This document shows positions 47,565 to 58,908 of a stretch of 64,000 nt of DNA, one piece after another. A program made the translations under genes and the position numbers. Below the pieces are notes generated by a model that was given only the letters and a program-made list of their open reading frames with translations, had not been told where the DNA came from and ran no database searches. Origin of the DNA: an uncultured Pseudomonadota bacterium (GTDB lineage: Bacteria > Pseudomonadota > Gammaproteobacteria > Burkholderiales > Burkholderiaceae_C); the NCBI GenBank assembly GCA_945952465.1, contig CAMFIB010000001.1, forward strand, positions 930,001-994,000, read 5' to 3'. Positions within the stretch are counted from its first letter, which is position 1, and every line of letters begins with the position of its first letter.

Positions 47565-48074
47565 ATGTCTTCCCGCGACCCGAGCCCGCTGCCGCTGCGG
47601 GTGTTGATGATCTGCACCGGCAACATCTGCAGAAGCCCGACCGCCGAAGGCGTGTTCCGGGCCGCCGTGGAGGCGGCGGGCCTTGGTGCCCGCTTCGTCA
47701 TCGACTCGGCCGGCACCCATGGCTACCACGTCGGCGAGCCGCCGGACCCGCGCAGCCAGCGCCACGCGGCCAGGCGCGGCATCGATCTGTCGGCCCAACG
47801 GGCCCGCCAGGTGGCAGACGGCGACTTCGCGGGGTTCAACCTCCTGATCGCCATGGACCGTGAGAACCTGGCCGAACTTGAGCGGCGGTGCCCGCCGGAG
47901 CACCGGCACAAATTGGTGCTGTTCATGGCTTACGCACCCCAGGCCCACAGCCGCGTGGTGCCAGACCCGTATTACGGCGCCGCCGACGGCTTCGAAGAGG
48001 TGCTGGACCTGGTGGAGCTTGCTTCTGCAGGGCTGTTGGCGCATTTGCGCGCGCAGATCGGTGGCGCCGGGTAG
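47565..48074 (+). CDS. Low-molecular-weight protein-tyrosine phosphatase
   Basis: The 169-residue protein's catalytic P-loop is CTGNICRSP (Cys17, Arg23), the C-x5-R signature, near the N-terminus; the general-acid Asp is in PDPYYGAADGFEEVLDL. It hydrolyses phosphotyrosine. In bacteria such enzymes often balance BY-kinases, but none is in this window. It lies 38 bases after uvrB and ends just before the isc promoter. Confidence 0.92.
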   Translation: MSSRDPSPLPLRVLMICTGNICRSPTAEGVFRAAVEAAGLGARFVIDSAGTHGYHVGEPPDPRSQRHAARRGIDLSAQRARQVADGDFAGFNLLIAMDRENLAELERRCPPEHRHKLVLFMAYAPQAHSRVVPDPYYGAADGFEEVLDLVELASAGLLAHLRAQIGGAG

Positions 48075-48126
48075 TTGACTGTTTTGTTCGGCTTTTCTGC
48101 TATACTTGAGTCAATTACTCAACAAC
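48075..48126 (+). promoter_or_regulatory. isc operon promoter with IscR-type operator
   Basis: An extended -10, TGCTATACT, has its hexamer at 48101–48106. TTGACT at 48075–48080 is a -35-like hexamer but 20 bases away. The inverted repeat TTGAGT-CAATT-ACTCAA (48106–48122) overlaps the -10 and start region. The surrounding 25 bases (48102–48126) follow the E. coli type 1 IscR site at most positions, so [2Fe-2S]-IscR autorepression is expected. Confidence 0.7.
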
Positions 48127-48280
48127 GTGAGTGAATCCATAAAAAGCCCGGCGCCGGTAACGGTTGAAACGGGTCGCCAGCCAGCGTGAGGACGCGGCGG
48201 CAAAGGGGCGGGGGACGGTGCTTCGGCATGAGCCGAGGCTGTTCAATTTGCACAAGCCAAGACAACAAAAGGAGCTTGCA

Positions 48281-48817
48281 ATGCGTCTCACAACCAAGGG
48301 CCGGTTCGCGGTCACCGCCATGATCGACCTGGCCTTGCGCCAGAACGCCGGGCCCGTCACGCTGGCGGCCATCAGCCAGCGCCAACAGATCTCGCTCTCC
48401 TACCTCGAACAGCTGTTCGGCAAGCTGCGCCGCCACGAACTCGTCGAATCCACCCGGGGCCCGGGCGGCGGCTACACGCTGGGCCGCAAGGCGACCGACA
48501 TCACCGTGGCCGACATCATCGTCTCGGTCGATGAGCCGATCGACGCCACCCAGTGCGGCGGCAAGGAAAACTGCCTCGGCGAGGGTGGCCGCTGCATGAC
48601 CCACGAGCTGTGGGCGGCGCTGAACACCCGCATGGTCGAGTTCCTCGACTCGGTCACGCTGCAGAAACTGGTGGACGACCAGCTGGCAAAGGGCATCCAG
48701 ATCGAAGACAAGCCCACCGTCAAGCGCGCGATTTCCGCCGTGCCGGTGGTCAAGCCGATCCGCGTCAATGCGCCGAACTCGGTGTTCGCGCTGGGAAACA
48801 TGTTCGCGAAGCCCTGA
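48281..48817 (+). CDS. iscR: Fe-S cluster regulator IscR
   Basis: The 178-residue Rrf2-family repressor has a winged helix ([48 protein letters not shown]) and cluster ligands Cys92, Cys98 and Cys105 with His108 nearby. When it carries a [2Fe-2S] cluster it represses the isc operon. ATG 48281 has AAGGAG 9 bases upstream. The transcript leader is about 170 bases. iscS follows after 121 bases. Confidence 0.96.
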   Translation: MRLTTKGRFAVTAMIDLALRQNAGPVTLAAISQRQQISLSYLEQLFGKLRRHELVESTRGPGGGYTLGRKATDITVADIIVSVDEPIDATQCGGKENCLGEGGRCMTHELWAALNTRMVEFLDSVTLQKLVDDQLAKGIQIEDKPTVKRAISAVPVVKPIRVNAPNSVFALGNMFAKP

Positions 48818-48938
48818 CGACGTCCGACGAGGCTCACCCGCGGGCGGGATGGACGCCAGACCCCGCGCGCAGTCGGCCCCGGCCGACCCTGAACGACCGA
48901 TAACAACAGCACCCACTGCTCCGCTCTGAACGAACGCC

Positions 48939-50156
48939 ATGGAAACACCGCATTTCCCCATTTACATGGACTACAGCGCCACCAACCCGTGCGACCCGCG
49001 CGTGGTGGACGCCATGATCCCCTGGTTGCGCGAACATTTCGGCAACCCCGCATCGCGCAGCCACGCCTGGGGCTGGGAGGCCGAGGCCGCAGTGGAGAAG
49101 GCGCGCGAACAGGTGGCCGCGCTGATCAACGCCGACCCGCGCGAGATTGTCTGGACTTCCGGCGCGACCGAGTCGAACAACCTCGCCCTGAAAGGCGCGG
49201 CCAATTTCTACAAGAGCAAGGGCAAGCACATCATCACGGTGAAGACCGAGCACAAGGCCGTGCTCGACACCTGCCGTGAGTTGGAGCGCCAGAGCTTCAG
49301 CGTGACCTACCTCGACGTGCAGGCCGACGGCCTGGTCGATCTGGACGCGTTCAAGGCCGCGATCCGGCCCGACACCATTCTGGCGAGCGTGATGTTCGTC
49401 AACAACGAGATCGGCGTCATTCAGGACATCGCCGCGATCGGTGCGATCTGCCGTGAGAAGGGCGTGATCTTCCATGTGGACGCCGCGCAGGCCACCGGCC
49501 GCGTCGACGTCGACGTCACCAAGCTGCCGGTCGACCTGATGAGCCTCACCTCGCACAAGACCTACGGCCCCAAGGGCATCGGCGCGCTGTTCGTGCGCCG
49601 CAAGCCGCGTGTGCGCCTGGAAGCCCAGATGCACGGCGGTGGCCATGAACGCGGCATGCGCTCCGGCACGCTGCCCACGCACCAGTGCGTCGGCATGGGC
49701 GAGGCCTACCGCATCGCCAAGGAAGAGATGGCCGAAGAGAACGTGCGCATCCGCGCGCTGCACCAACGCCTGCTGGACGGCCTGAAGGACATCGACCAGG
49801 TGTTCATCAACGGCCATGAGACGCAACGCGTGCCGCACAACCTGAACATGAGCTTCAACTTCGTCGAGGGCGAGTCGTTGATCATGGGCATCAAGGGGTT
49901 GGCGGTGTCGAGCGGCTCGGCCTGCACCTCGGCCAGCCTGGAGCCCAGCTACGTGCTGCGCGCGCTGGGCCGCAGCGACGAACTGGCGCACAGCAGCCTG
50001 CGCATGACCATCGGCCGCTGGACGACCGAGGAAGAGATCGACTACGCGATCGAGACGATCAAGAAGAACGTCGCCAAGCTGCGCGACCTCAGCCCGCTGT
50101 GGGAGATGCACCAGGACGGCATCGACCTGAGCACCATCCAATGGGCTGCCCACTGA
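48939..50156 (+). CDS. iscS: Cysteine desulfurase IscS
   Basis: The 405-residue PLP enzyme takes sulfur from cysteine for Fe-S assembly and tRNA thiolation. PLP Lys207 is in [15 protein letters not shown]; catalytic Cys329 is in [21 protein letters not shown] on the mobile loop. The start [16 protein letters not shown] is canonical. It is one residue longer at the start than E. coli IscS (K206, C328). Confidence 0.97.
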   Translation: METPHFPIYMDYSATNPCDPRVVDAMIPWLREHFGNPASRSHAWGWEAEAAVEKAREQVAALINADPREIVWTSGATESNNLALKGAANFYKSKGKHIITVKTEHKAVLDTCRELERQSFSVTYLDVQADGLVDLDAFKAAIRPDTILASVMFVNNEIGVIQDIAAIGAICREKGVIFHVDAAQATGRVDVDVTKLPVDLMSLTSHKTYGPKGIGALFVRRKPRVRLEAQMHGGGHERGMRSGTLPTHQCVGMGEAYRIAKEEMAEENVRIRALHQRLLDGLKDIDQVFINGHETQRVPHNLNMSFNFVEGESLIMGIKGLAVSSGSACTSASLEPSYVLRALGRSDELAHSSLRMTIGRWTTEEEIDYAIETIKKNVAKLRDLSPLWEMHQDGIDLSTIQWAAH

Positions 50157-50171
50157 TTCTGGAGAATTGAC

Positions 50172-50558
50172 ATGGCTTATTCCGAAAAGGTCGTTGACCA
50201 CTACGAAAACCCCCGCAACGTCGGCTCTTTCGACAAGGGCGACGAGTCTGTGGGCACCGGCATGGTCGGTGCACCGGCCTGCGGCGACGTGATGAAGCTG
50301 CAGATCAAGGTGAACCCGGAAACCGGCGTCATCGAGGACGCGCGCTTCAAGACCTACGGCTGCGGCTCGGCGATCGCGTCGAGCTCGCTGGTGACCGAAT
50401 GGGTGAAGGGCAAGACGCTGGACGAAGCGGCCGCGCTGCGCAACAGCCAGATTGCCGAGGAACTGGCGCTGCCGCCGGTGAAGATCCACTGCTCCATCCT
50501 GGCCGAAGACGCGATCAAGGCCGCGGTCGACGACTACAAGAAAAAGCACATGCAATGA
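50172..50558 (+). CDS. iscU: Fe-S scaffold protein IscU
   Basis: The 128-residue scaffold's cluster-binding residues are Cys37, Asp39, Cys64, His106 and Cys107, with the HscA-recognition motif LPPVK at 100–104. GGAG lies 8 bases before the ATG. It builds [2Fe-2S]/[4Fe-4S] clusters with sulfur from IscS and hands them over with HscA/HscB. Confidence 0.97.
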   Translation: MAYSEKVVDHYENPRNVGSFDKGDESVGTGMVGAPACGDVMKLQIKVNPETGVIEDARFKTYGCGSAIASSSLVTEWVKGKTLDEAAALRNSQIAEELALPPVKIHCSILAEDAIKAAVDDYKKKHMQ

Positions 50559-50598
50559 GCGCGTGGCGCCGTTTGAAGGCGCCCGCGGCAACCCACCC

Positions 50599-50922
50599 AT
50601 GGCCGTTACCCTGACCGAAGCCGCTGCGCGGCATGTGAACCGCTACCTGACCAAACGGGGCAAAGGCCTGGGCGTGCGCCTGGGCGTGAAGACCACCGGC
50701 TGCTCCGGCATGGCCTACAAGCTCGAATACGTCGATTCGGCCGAGCCCGAAGACGTGGTTTTCGAGGGCCACGGCGTGAAGGTGCTGGTGGACCCCAAGA
50801 GCCTGGCCTACATCGACGGCACCGAACTCGATTTCGTGCGCGAAGGCCTGAACGAAGGTTTCCGCTTCAACAACCCCAATGAGCGCGACCGCTGCGGTTG
50901 CGGCGAAAGCTTCCGCATCTAG
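50599..50922 (+). CDS. iscA: Fe-S carrier protein IscA
   Basis: The 107-residue A-type carrier has Cys35 ([13 protein letters not shown]), Cys99 and Cys101 (RCGCGESF), identical numbering to E. coli IscA. ATG 50599 fits; the frame is open further upstream but out of family. A terminator lies 25 bases after its stop. Confidence 0.96.
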   Translation: MAVTLTEAAARHVNRYLTKRGKGLGVRLGVKTTGCSGMAYKLEYVDSAEPEDVVFEGHGVKVLVDPKSLAYIDGTELDFVREGLNEGFRFNNPNERDRCGCGESFRI

Positions 50923-50946
50923 GCCCCCGCCTTCCTGCCAGCCCAC

Positions 50947-50980
50947 AGCCGCCACCCGCGAACGGTCTGGCGGCTTTTTT
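50947..50980 (+). terminator. Intrinsic terminator between iscA and hscB
   Basis: An 8-bp stem AGCCGCCA / TGGCGGCT with a 13-base loop is followed by TTTTT. It ends 9 bases before the hscB start codon, so only readthrough transcripts would carry hscBA-fdx. Confidence 0.75.
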
Positions 50981-50989
50981 CAGCCAGAC

Positions 50990-51523
50990 ATGGACCTGCA
51001 ATCCACCGATTTTGAGTTGTTCGGCGTGCCGGCGCAGTTCGCACAGGACCCGGCGGCGCTCGACGCGCGCTGGAAGCAACTGCAGCGCGAGGTTCACCCC
51101 GACCGTTTCGCGGCGCAGGGCGCGGCGGCGCAGCGGGTGGCCATGCAGTGGTCGGCCCGCATCAACGAGGCCTACCGCCGCCTGAAAGACCCGCTGAAGC
51201 GCGCCGCCTACCTGTGCGAGCTCAACGGCGCGCCCATCGAGGCAGAGAACAACACCGCGATGCCGGCCGCCTTCCTGATGCAGCAGATGGAATGGCGCGA
51301 GGCGCTCGACGAGGCCGGCGACGCAGCGGCGCTCGATGCGCTGAACGACGCCGTGCAGCAGGCCCGCCGCAGCGCGCTGTCGGCCTTCGACTGGCTGATC
51401 GACGAAAAGGGCGACCACGCCGCCGCCGCCCAGCAGGTGAGGGCGCTGATGTTCATCGAACGCTTTGCCCAGGACATCGAAGCCCGGTTCGAGCGGATGG
51501 ACAACGCCGGCGGCGGACAATAG
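50990..51523 (+). CDS. hscB: J-domain co-chaperone HscB
   Basis: The 177-residue protein's J domain carries HPD at 36–38 (REVHPDRFA). The C-terminal helical bundle shows AAYLCELNG and FLMQQMEWREALDEA, which bind IscU. It stimulates HscA ATPase during cluster transfer. Because the terminator ends 9 bases upstream, no Shine–Dalgarno of usual form is present; the T-rich run occupies that place. Confidence 0.94.
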   Translation: MDLQSTDFELFGVPAQFAQDPAALDARWKQLQREVHPDRFAAQGAAAQRVAMQWSARINEAYRRLKDPLKRAAYLCELNGAPIEAENNTAMPAAFLMQQMEWREALDEAGDAAALDALNDAVQQARRSALSAFDWLIDEKGDHAAAAQQVRALMFIERFAQDIEARFERMDNAGGGQ

Positions 51524-51544
51524 CGCCCCACAAGAACAGCACCC

Positions 51545-53410
<1,866 letters not shown>

Positions 53411-53412
53411 CC

Positions 53413-53751
53413 ATGCCCACCATCAAGATCCTGCCGCACCCCGAATACTGCCCGGAAGGCGCGCAGATCAGCGCGCCCACCGGCACCTCGATCTGCGAGG
53501 CGCTGCTCGACAACCACATCGCCATCGAGCACGCTTGCGACATGAGCTGCGCCTGCACCACCTGCCACGTCATCGTGCGCGAGGGCTTCAACTCGCTGAA
53601 CGAACTCGACGAGAACGAAGAAGACCTGCTCGACCGCGCCTGGGGCCTCGAGCCGAACTCGCGCCTGAGCTGCCAGGCTTTCCTCGCGCAGCAGGATGTC
53701 ACCGTGGAAATTCCCCGCTACTCGATCAACCACGCAAAAGAAAACCACTGA
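53413..53751 (+). CDS. fdx: Isc-type [2Fe-2S] ferredoxin
   Basis: The 112-residue adrenodoxin-like ferredoxin has cluster ligands Cys42, Cys48, Cys51 and Cys87 (ACDMSCACTTCHV, LSCQAF), the same numbering as E. coli Fdx. It supplies electrons for cluster assembly. It starts 2 bases after hscA, and its stop overlaps the exonuclease start (TGATG). Confidence 0.96.
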   Translation: MPTIKILPHPEYCPEGAQISAPTGTSICEALLDNHIAIEHACDMSCACTTCHVIVREGFNSLNELDENEEDLLDRAWGLEPNSRLSCQAFLAQQDVTVEIPRYSINHAKENH

Positions 53752-54458
53752 TGACGCGGCAGATCGTCCTCGACACAGAAACCACCGGCCTGTCGGCCGA
53801 GGGCGGTGACCGCATCGTCGAGATCGGGTGTGTGGAGCTGGTGAACCGGCGGCTGACGCGCAACAACCTGCATTTCTATCTCAACCCCGAGCGCGACAGC
53901 CACGAGGGCGCGCTGGCGGTGCACGGCCTCACCACCGAATTCCTCAGCGACAAGCCGAAGTTCGCGGCGGTGGCCGACGAGCTGGTGGCTTACCTGCGCG
54001 GGGCCGAGGTCATCATCCACAACGCGGCCTTCGACGTCGGGTTTCTCAACAACGAATTCAAGCTGCTGGGCCGAACAGAAACCATCCGCGGCATCGCCGG
54101 CGAGGTGACCGACACGCTGGCTATGGCCAAGGAGCTGTACCCTGGCAAGCGCAACTCGCTCGACGCGCTGTGCGACCGGCTGGGCGTTGACAACTCCACC
54201 CGCACGCTGCACGGCGCGCTGCTCGACGCCGAACTGCTGGCCGACGTCTACATCCAGCTCACGCGTGGCCAGGAGGCCTTGCTGATCGACCTCGGCGGCA
54301 GCGAACCGGGCGTGGCGGTGCAGGCCATCGACCTCGCGGCCATCGTGCTGCCGGTGCTGGCCGCCAGCGAGAGCGAACTGGCGGCGCACGACGCCATTCT
54401 GGGCCAGCTCGACAAGGCCAGCGGCGGCAAGACCGTCTGGCGCACCGTGGCGCATTGA
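53751..54458 (+). CDS. dnaQ: DnaQ-type 3'-5' exonuclease (DNA polymerase III epsilon)
   Basis: The 235-residue DEDDh exonuclease has Exo I VLDTETTGLS (Asp, Glu at 7 and 9), Exo II in IIHNAAFDVGFLNNEF and Exo III in HGALLDAELLADVY with the catalytic His. The C-terminal 55 residues, beyond the nuclease core, fit the alpha-subunit-binding tail of epsilon. Coupling to fdx by a TGATG overlap places it in the isc transcript. Confidence 0.93.
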   Translation: MTRQIVLDTETTGLSAEGGDRIVEIGCVELVNRRLTRNNLHFYLNPERDSHEGALAVHGLTTEFLSDKPKFAAVADELVAYLRGAEVIIHNAAFDVGFLNNEFKLLGRTETIRGIAGEVTDTLAMAKELYPGKRNSLDALCDRLGVDNSTRTLHGALLDAELLADVYIQLTRGQEALLIDLGGSEPGVAVQAIDLAAIVLPVLAASESELAAHDAILGQLDKASGGKTVWRTVAH

Positions 54459-54492
54459 GCCCGGCGCGCGCCGGCTGGCGCACAATCGGCGC

Positions 54493-55338
54493 ATGCCCGT
54501 TCTGAAACGCCGGCCCGGCACCACGCCGCTGGTGCTGGACTCGCCGCACAGCGGCACCGACTACCCGGACGATTTCCGCTTCGCCTGCGACGCGGAGCTG
54601 CTGCGGCGCGCCGAAGACACCCACGTCGAGAAGCTCTATGACTTCGCGCCCGCGCTTGGCGCCGCCTGGGTCGAGGCGCTGTTCCCGCGCAGCTACCTCG
54701 ACGTCAACCGCAACACCGACGAGATCGACCCCGCGCTGTTCGACGCGCCCTGGCCCGGCCCCATGGCCGGCGGCAGCAAGGTCGAACTGGGCAAGGGCCT
54801 GATCTGGCGCCTCACCGACGAAGGCGAGCCCATCTACGACCGCAAGCTCACCGTGGCCGAAGGGCAGTCGCGCATCGCCGAATGCTGGCTGCCGTACCAC
54901 GCGGCGGTGGCCGAGGCCATCCACGCCGCGCATGCGAGGCACGGCTACAGCATCCACCTGAACTGCCACTCCATGCCGTCGGTGGCCGGCAGCCACGCCA
55001 CGCTGTTTCCCGGCGAGGCCCATGCGGACTTCGTCATCGGCAACCGCGACGGCAGCACATCGGGTGGCGGGGTGGCGGAAGCCATCGTCGATTTCCTCGC
55101 CGCCCGTGGCCATTCGGTGACGCTGAACCACCCGTACAAGGGCGTGGAGCTGGTGCGCCGCCACGGCCGGCCGCAGGAACAGCGCCACAGCGTCCAGGTG
55201 GAAATCAACCGGCGGCTCTACATGAACGAAGCCACGCTGGCCCTGCACGACGGCTTCGCGCCGCTGCAGGCCACGTTGAAGGCGCTGGTCGAACACCTGC
55301 TGACGTTCGACCCGGTTGCTCTCAAAACGAGAGCGTGA
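54493..55338 (+). CDS. N-formylglutamate amidohydrolase family protein
   Basis: The 281-residue protein has family blocks VLDSPHSGTDYPDDF (metal His), HVEKLYDFAP, FPRSYLDVNRNTDEIDPALFD, SIHLNCHSMPS and QVEINRRLYMNE. This matches HutG-type zinc hydrolases that turn N-formylglutamate into glutamate and formate, but no other hut genes are near, so the substrate is uncertain. The last residues (ALKTRA) and the stop lie in repeat copy B. Confidence 0.85.
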   Translation: MPVLKRRPGTTPLVLDSPHSGTDYPDDFRFACDAELLRRAEDTHVEKLYDFAPALGAAWVEALFPRSYLDVNRNTDEIDPALFDAPWPGPMAGGSKVELGKGLIWRLTDEGEPIYDRKLTVAEGQSRIAECWLPYHAAVAEAIHAAHARHGYSIHLNCHSMPSVAGSHATLFPGEAHADFVIGNRDGSTSGGGVAEAIVDFLAARGHSVTLNHPYKGVELVRRHGRPQEQRHSVQVEINRRLYMNEATLALHDGFAPLQATLKALVEHLLTFDPVALKTRA

Positions 55339-55380
55339 TATGCAGCTTTGGCGCTGACTAGCGGCTGTTTTTTATCGCCA
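55318..55380 (+). repeat. Dispersed repeat copy B, across two convergent gene ends
   Basis: GCTCTCAAAACGAGAGC (55318–55334; perfect 6-bp stem), 12-nt spacer, core TTTGGCGCTGACT (55347–55359), T-rich tail. It carries the stop codon of the upstream amidohydrolase-like gene (55336–55338) and the stop of pyrD on the other strand (55360–55358). Confidence 0.88.
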
Positions 55381-56398
55381 AAGCCGCCTCGCGGACGAGC
55401 GCGGGGCCACGGTAGATGAGCCCGGTGTAGATCTGCACCACGTCGGCCCCGGCGACGATCTTCAGGGCCGCGTCGGCGCCCGACAGAATGCCGCCCACGC
55501 CGATGATCGGAAAACCCTTGCCCAGCGCCGCGCGCAACTGGGCGATCACCCGGTTGCTGGCTTCCAGCACCGGCGCGCCGCTCAGGCCGCCGGCCTCCTC
55601 GGCGTGCGGCAACCCTTGCACCGCGTCGCGCGCCAGCGTGGTGTTGGTGGCCACCACGCCGTCCATGCCGTGGCGCTGCAGCGTGGCGGCGATCACCGCC
55701 ACCTGAGCCTCGTCGAGGTCGGGTGCGATCTTCACGAACAGCGGCACACGGCGGCCGTGTTGCGCGGCGAGCTGCTCGCGCCGTTCGGCCAGCGCGCCGA
55801 GCAGAGCGTCCAGTGCGGCGTCGGACTGCAGCGCCCGCAAATTCTTGGTGTTGGGGCTGGAGATGTTGACGGTGACGTAGTCGGCGTGCGGGTACACGCC
55901 GGCCAGCCCGATCAGGTAGTCGCTGGTCGCGTCCTCGATCGCGGTGCTCGCGTTCTTGCCGATGTTGAGGCCCAGGATGCGCCCGTGTTCGCGGAAGCGC
56001 GCGCGCTGCACGTTGGCGACGAAGGCGTCCAGCCCGTCGTTGTTGAAGCCCAGCCGGTTGATCAGCGCCTGCCGCTGCGGCAGCCGGAACATGCGCGGCT
56101 TGGGGTTGCCCGGCTGCGCCTTGGGCGTGACCGTGCCCACCTCGACGAAGCCGAAGCCCATTGCGCCCAGGCCGTCGATGCAGCGGGCGTTCTTGTCCAG
56201 CCCGGCGGCCAGGCCGACCCGGTTCGGAAACGTCAGGCCCGCCAGCGTGACCGGGTCATCGACGAAGCCGGCGCAGAAGGCCGCCGTCAGTGGCGTGCGC
56301 TGCGCGCGGGCCAGCGTGGCCATGGTCAGGTCGTGGGCGGCTTCGGGGTCGAGGCCGAAGAGGAAAGGGCGGGCGAGGGCGTAGGGAAGGAGAGGCAT
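55358..56398 (-). CDS. pyrD: Quinone-dependent dihydroorotate dehydrogenase (class 2)
   Basis: The 346-residue FMN enzyme of pyrimidine synthesis is membrane-associated through an N-terminal helical pair ([26 protein letters not shown]). Blocks: [60 protein letters not shown] with the catalytic Ser of class 2, [12 protein letters not shown] and GVGGILSG. The stop codon lies in the core of repeat copy B. It diverges from rpiA across 42 bases. Confidence 0.96.
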   Translation of the reverse strand: MPLLPYALARPFLFGLDPEAAHDLTMATLARAQRTPLTAAFCAGFVDDPVTLAGLTFPNRVGLAAGLDKNARCIDGLGAMGFGFVEVGTVTPKAQPGNPKPRMFRLPQRQALINRLGFNNDGLDAFVANVQRARFREHGRILGLNIGKNASTAIEDATSDYLIGLAGVYPHADYVTVNISSPNTKNLRALQSDAALDALLGALAERREQLAAQHGRRVPLFVKIAPDLDEAQVAVIAATLQRHGMDGVVATNTTLARDAVQGLPHAEEAGGLSGAPVLEASNRVIAQLRAALGKGFPIIGVGGILSGADAALKIVAGADVVQIYTGLIYRGPALVREAALAIKNSR

Positions 56399-56440
56399 CG
56401 GCGGGGCGGGATAATCCGAAGATTGTCGCAAAAGGCTCCC

Positions 56441-57112
56441 ATGACCCAGGACGAACTCAAGACGCTGGTCGGCCAGGCCGCCGTTGCCCATGTGCCCGAA
56501 GGCGGCATCGTGGGTGTTGGCACCGGCTCGACCGTCAACCAATTCATCATCGCGCTGGCCGCCATCAAGGACCGCATCCAGGGCGCGGTCAGCAGCTCGG
56601 AAGCATCGACCGAGAAGCTGAAGGCGCTCGGCATTCCGGTGTTCGACAGCAACGCGGTCGATGAACTCGCGGTCTACATCGACGGCGCCGACGAGATCGA
56701 CCACGCCGGCCACATGATCAAGGGCGGCGGCGCGGCGCTCACGCGCGAGAAGATCGTCGCCGCGCAATCGAAGCGCTTCATCTGCATCGCCGACGAGAGC
56801 AAGCTGGTGCACCGGCTCGGCGCGTTTCCGCTGCCGGTCGAGGTGATTCCCATGGCCACGCACCGCGTGATCCGCCAGTTCGCGGGCCTCGGCGGCACGG
56901 CGGTGGTGCGGCAGAAGAACGGCGCGCCGCTGGTCACCGACAACGGCCAGCACATCGTCGACGTGACCGGCCTGCGCATCACCGATCCGCTGGCTTTCGA
57001 GTCCGACGTCAACCAGTGGCCGGGCGTGGTCACGGTCGGCGTGTTCGCCCACCAGAAGGCCGCGATCTGCCTGCTCGGCACCGCCAGCGGCGTGAAGACA
57101 CTGACGTTCTGA
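56441..57112 (+). CDS. rpiA: Ribose-5-phosphate isomerase A
   Basis: The 223-residue enzyme interconverts ribulose-5-phosphate and ribose-5-phosphate. Conserved blocks: [15 protein letters not shown] (phosphate loop), [33 protein letters not shown] with catalytic Asp and Glu, and [26 protein letters not shown] 31 bases before the start could be a -10. Pairing with pyrD, a nucleotide gene, fits PRPP supply. Confidence 0.96.
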   Translation: MTQDELKTLVGQAAVAHVPEGGIVGVGTGSTVNQFIIALAAIKDRIQGAVSSSEASTEKLKALGIPVFDSNAVDELAVYIDGADEIDHAGHMIKGGGAALTREKIVAAQSKRFICIADESKLVHRLGAFPLPVEVIPMATHRVIRQFAGLGGTAVVRQKNGAPLVTDNGQHIVDVTGLRITDPLAFESDVNQWPGVVTVGVFAHQKAAICLLGTASGVKTLTF

Positions 57113-57257
57113 CGGCGCCTTCCACGCCGCACGGGCGGCCGGCCCGCCAATCGGCCCGCCGGCCCAGAGGACAAGCGGCAAACGGCGGCCGTGCCCAGGC
57201 GGCGCGGCGTAGTATGCGTGTCACCTGGACACACTGCGGCGGCATTGCCGGAACACC

Positions 57258-58352
57258 ATGAACCACAAGGGCTCCGTCTTCCATTCCATCCTGGCATCGT
57301 GGTCGGTGGTGTGGCCGCTGCTCGGTCTGGCCGCCATCGCCTTCGGCCTGGCCGGCAAGGGCGCGATAGGGGCCACGGCCGCCGCAGTGGTGCTGATCGG
57401 CACCGTGCTGTCGGCGGTGCACCACGCCGAGGTGGTGGCCCACCGGGTGGGCGAGCCCTTCGGCACGCTGGTGCTGGCCGTTGCCGTCACCGTGATCGAG
57501 GTGTCGCTGATCGTCAGCCTGATGCTGTCGGGCACCGGTGACGTGGCCGGCCTGGCGCGCGACACCGTGTTCGCTGCGGTCATGATCATTCTCAACGGCA
57601 TCGTCGGCGTCTGCCTGCTGGCGGGCGGCCTGCGGCATGTGGAGCAGCGCTTCACGCTGCGCGGCGTGAGCGCGGCGCTCAGCGTGCTGGCCGCGATGGC
57701 GGTGCTGTCGCTGGTGCTGCCCAACTACGTGTCCAGCGCGCCGGGGCCGGCCTATGCCGCCTCGCAGCTGCTGTTCGTCGCCGTCATCTCGCTGATCCTC
57801 TACCTCACCTTCGTGCTGGTGCAGACCGTGCGGCACCGCGACTACTTCCTCCCCGACGACGACCAGGCCGCAGACGCCCACGCCCATCCGCCGACGGCGG
57901 CCACCGCGTGGCTGTCCTTCGCGCTGCTGTTGGTGGCGCTGGTCGGCGTGGTGCTGCTGGCCAAGGGCCTGTCGTCGTTGATCGAATCGGCCATCGTGGC
58001 CGCAGGGCTGCCGCTGGCGGTGGTCGGCGTGGTGATCGCCACCCTGGTGCTGGCGCCCGAAGGCCTGGCGGCGTGGCGCGCGGCGCGGCGCGACCGCCTG
58101 CAGACCAGCCTGAACCTGGCGCTGGGTTCTGCGCTGGCCACGATCGGCCTCACCATTCCGGTGGTCGCGGTGGTTTCTTTGGTGCTGGGCCTGCCGCTGG
58201 CAATGGGCATCGAACCCAAGAGCATCACGCTGCTGGCGCTGTCGCTCTTCACCATCATCCTCACGCTCGGCACCGGGCGCACCACCATCCTCGGCGGAGC
58301 GGTGCACCTGGTGATCTTCGCCGCCTACCTGTTCACCACGGTCGTGCCCTAG
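57258..58352 (+). CDS. chaA: ChaA-type Ca2+/Na+:H+ antiporter
   Basis: The 364-residue CaCA-family protein has about eleven helices in two halves, each with an acidic signature: HRVGEPFGTLVLAVAVTVIEVSLI in the first half and APEGLAAWRAARRDRLQTSLNLALGSALATIGLTIPVV in the second. A histidine/aspartate-rich cytoplasmic loop lies between (DDDQAADAHAHPP). It exports calcium, sodium or potassium against protons. The 145-base GC-rich gap before it shows no terminator. Confidence 0.9.
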   Translation: MNHKGSVFHSILASWSVVWPLLGLAAIAFGLAGKGAIGATAAAVVLIGTVLSAVHHAEVVAHRVGEPFGTLVLAVAVTVIEVSLIVSLMLSGTGDVAGLARDTVFAAVMIILNGIVGVCLLAGGLRHVEQRFTLRGVSAALSVLAAMAVLSLVLPNYVSSAPGPAYAASQLLFVAVISLILYLTFVLVQTVRHRDYFLPDDDQAADAHAHPPTAATAWLSFALLLVALVGVVLLAKGLSSLIESAIVAAGLPLAVVGVVIATLVLAPEGLAAWRAARRDRLQTSLNLALGSALATIGLTIPVVAVVSLVLGLPLAMGIEPKSITLLALSLFTIILTLGTGRTTILGGAVHLVIFAAYLFTTVVP

Positions 58353-58367
58353 CGCGGCGCGCCTTCC

Positions 58368-58892
58368 TCAGTGCAGATGGCCGCCGCCCGGCGGCGGGAT
58401 GCGGAAGAAGCCCGGCCCGGCGCTGCCGCGGCCCACTTCCTCCTCGGTCGCCTCGCGGATCGCATGGATCTTCAGCGACACGCGAAGGGCGATGCCGGCC
58501 AGCGGGTGGTTGGCGTCCAGCACCAGATGGTCCGGGTAGACCTCGGTCACCACGAACAGCTTGTCTTTCGGTGCGTCGGGGTTGGAGCCCAGTGGCAGTC
58601 CCTCGAAGGCCATGCCTTCGGCGGTGTCGGCCGGGAACAGCTTGCGCGGCTCCAGGAACACCAGGTGCTCGTCGTAGTCGCCGAAGGCGTCCTGCGGCTC
58701 CAGGTGCAGCTGCAGCGTGTCGCCAACGGCGTGGCCCTGCAGTGCTTCGGTGAGGCGGGGCAGCAGGTCGTCACCGCCCACGAGGAATTCGACCGGGTCG
58801 TCCAGCACGTCGAGCTCTTCGCCCAGCGTGTCCTTCAGCACCCAGGTCAGCGCGACCACGCATTGGTCTCTGACGGTTTCAGGCATGTCCAT
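58368..58892 (-). CDS. SlyD-type FKBP peptidyl-prolyl isomerase
   Basis: The 174-residue protein has a split FKBP domain with an IF chaperone insert: VVALTWVLKDTLGEELDV, PVEFLVGGDDLLPRLTEALQGHAVGDT, EDAFGDYDEHLV-like PQDAFGDYDEHLVF, then VLDANHPLAGIALRVSLKIHAIREAT. The tail is short (GPGFFRIPPPGGGHLH), with only a few of the metal-binding His found in SlyD. Start ATG 58892; ATG 58886 is possible. Its start codon is 16 bases from that of the divergent oxygenase gene. Confidence 0.88.
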   Translation of the reverse strand: MDMPETVRDQCVVALTWVLKDTLGEELDVLDDPVEFLVGGDDLLPRLTEALQGHAVGDTLQLHLEPQDAFGDYDEHLVFLEPRKLFPADTAEGMAFEGLPLGSNPDAPKDKLFVVTEVYPDHLVLDANHPLAGIALRVSLKIHAIREATEEEVGRGSAGPGFFRIPPPGGGHLH

Positions 58893-58908
58893 GGTGGAGA
58901 ATTGTCCC

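Noticed and set aside
55604-56440. Open frame upstream of rpiA on the plus strand
   Set aside because: It is antisense to pyrD, whose blocks are unmistakable. RpiA begins at 56441.
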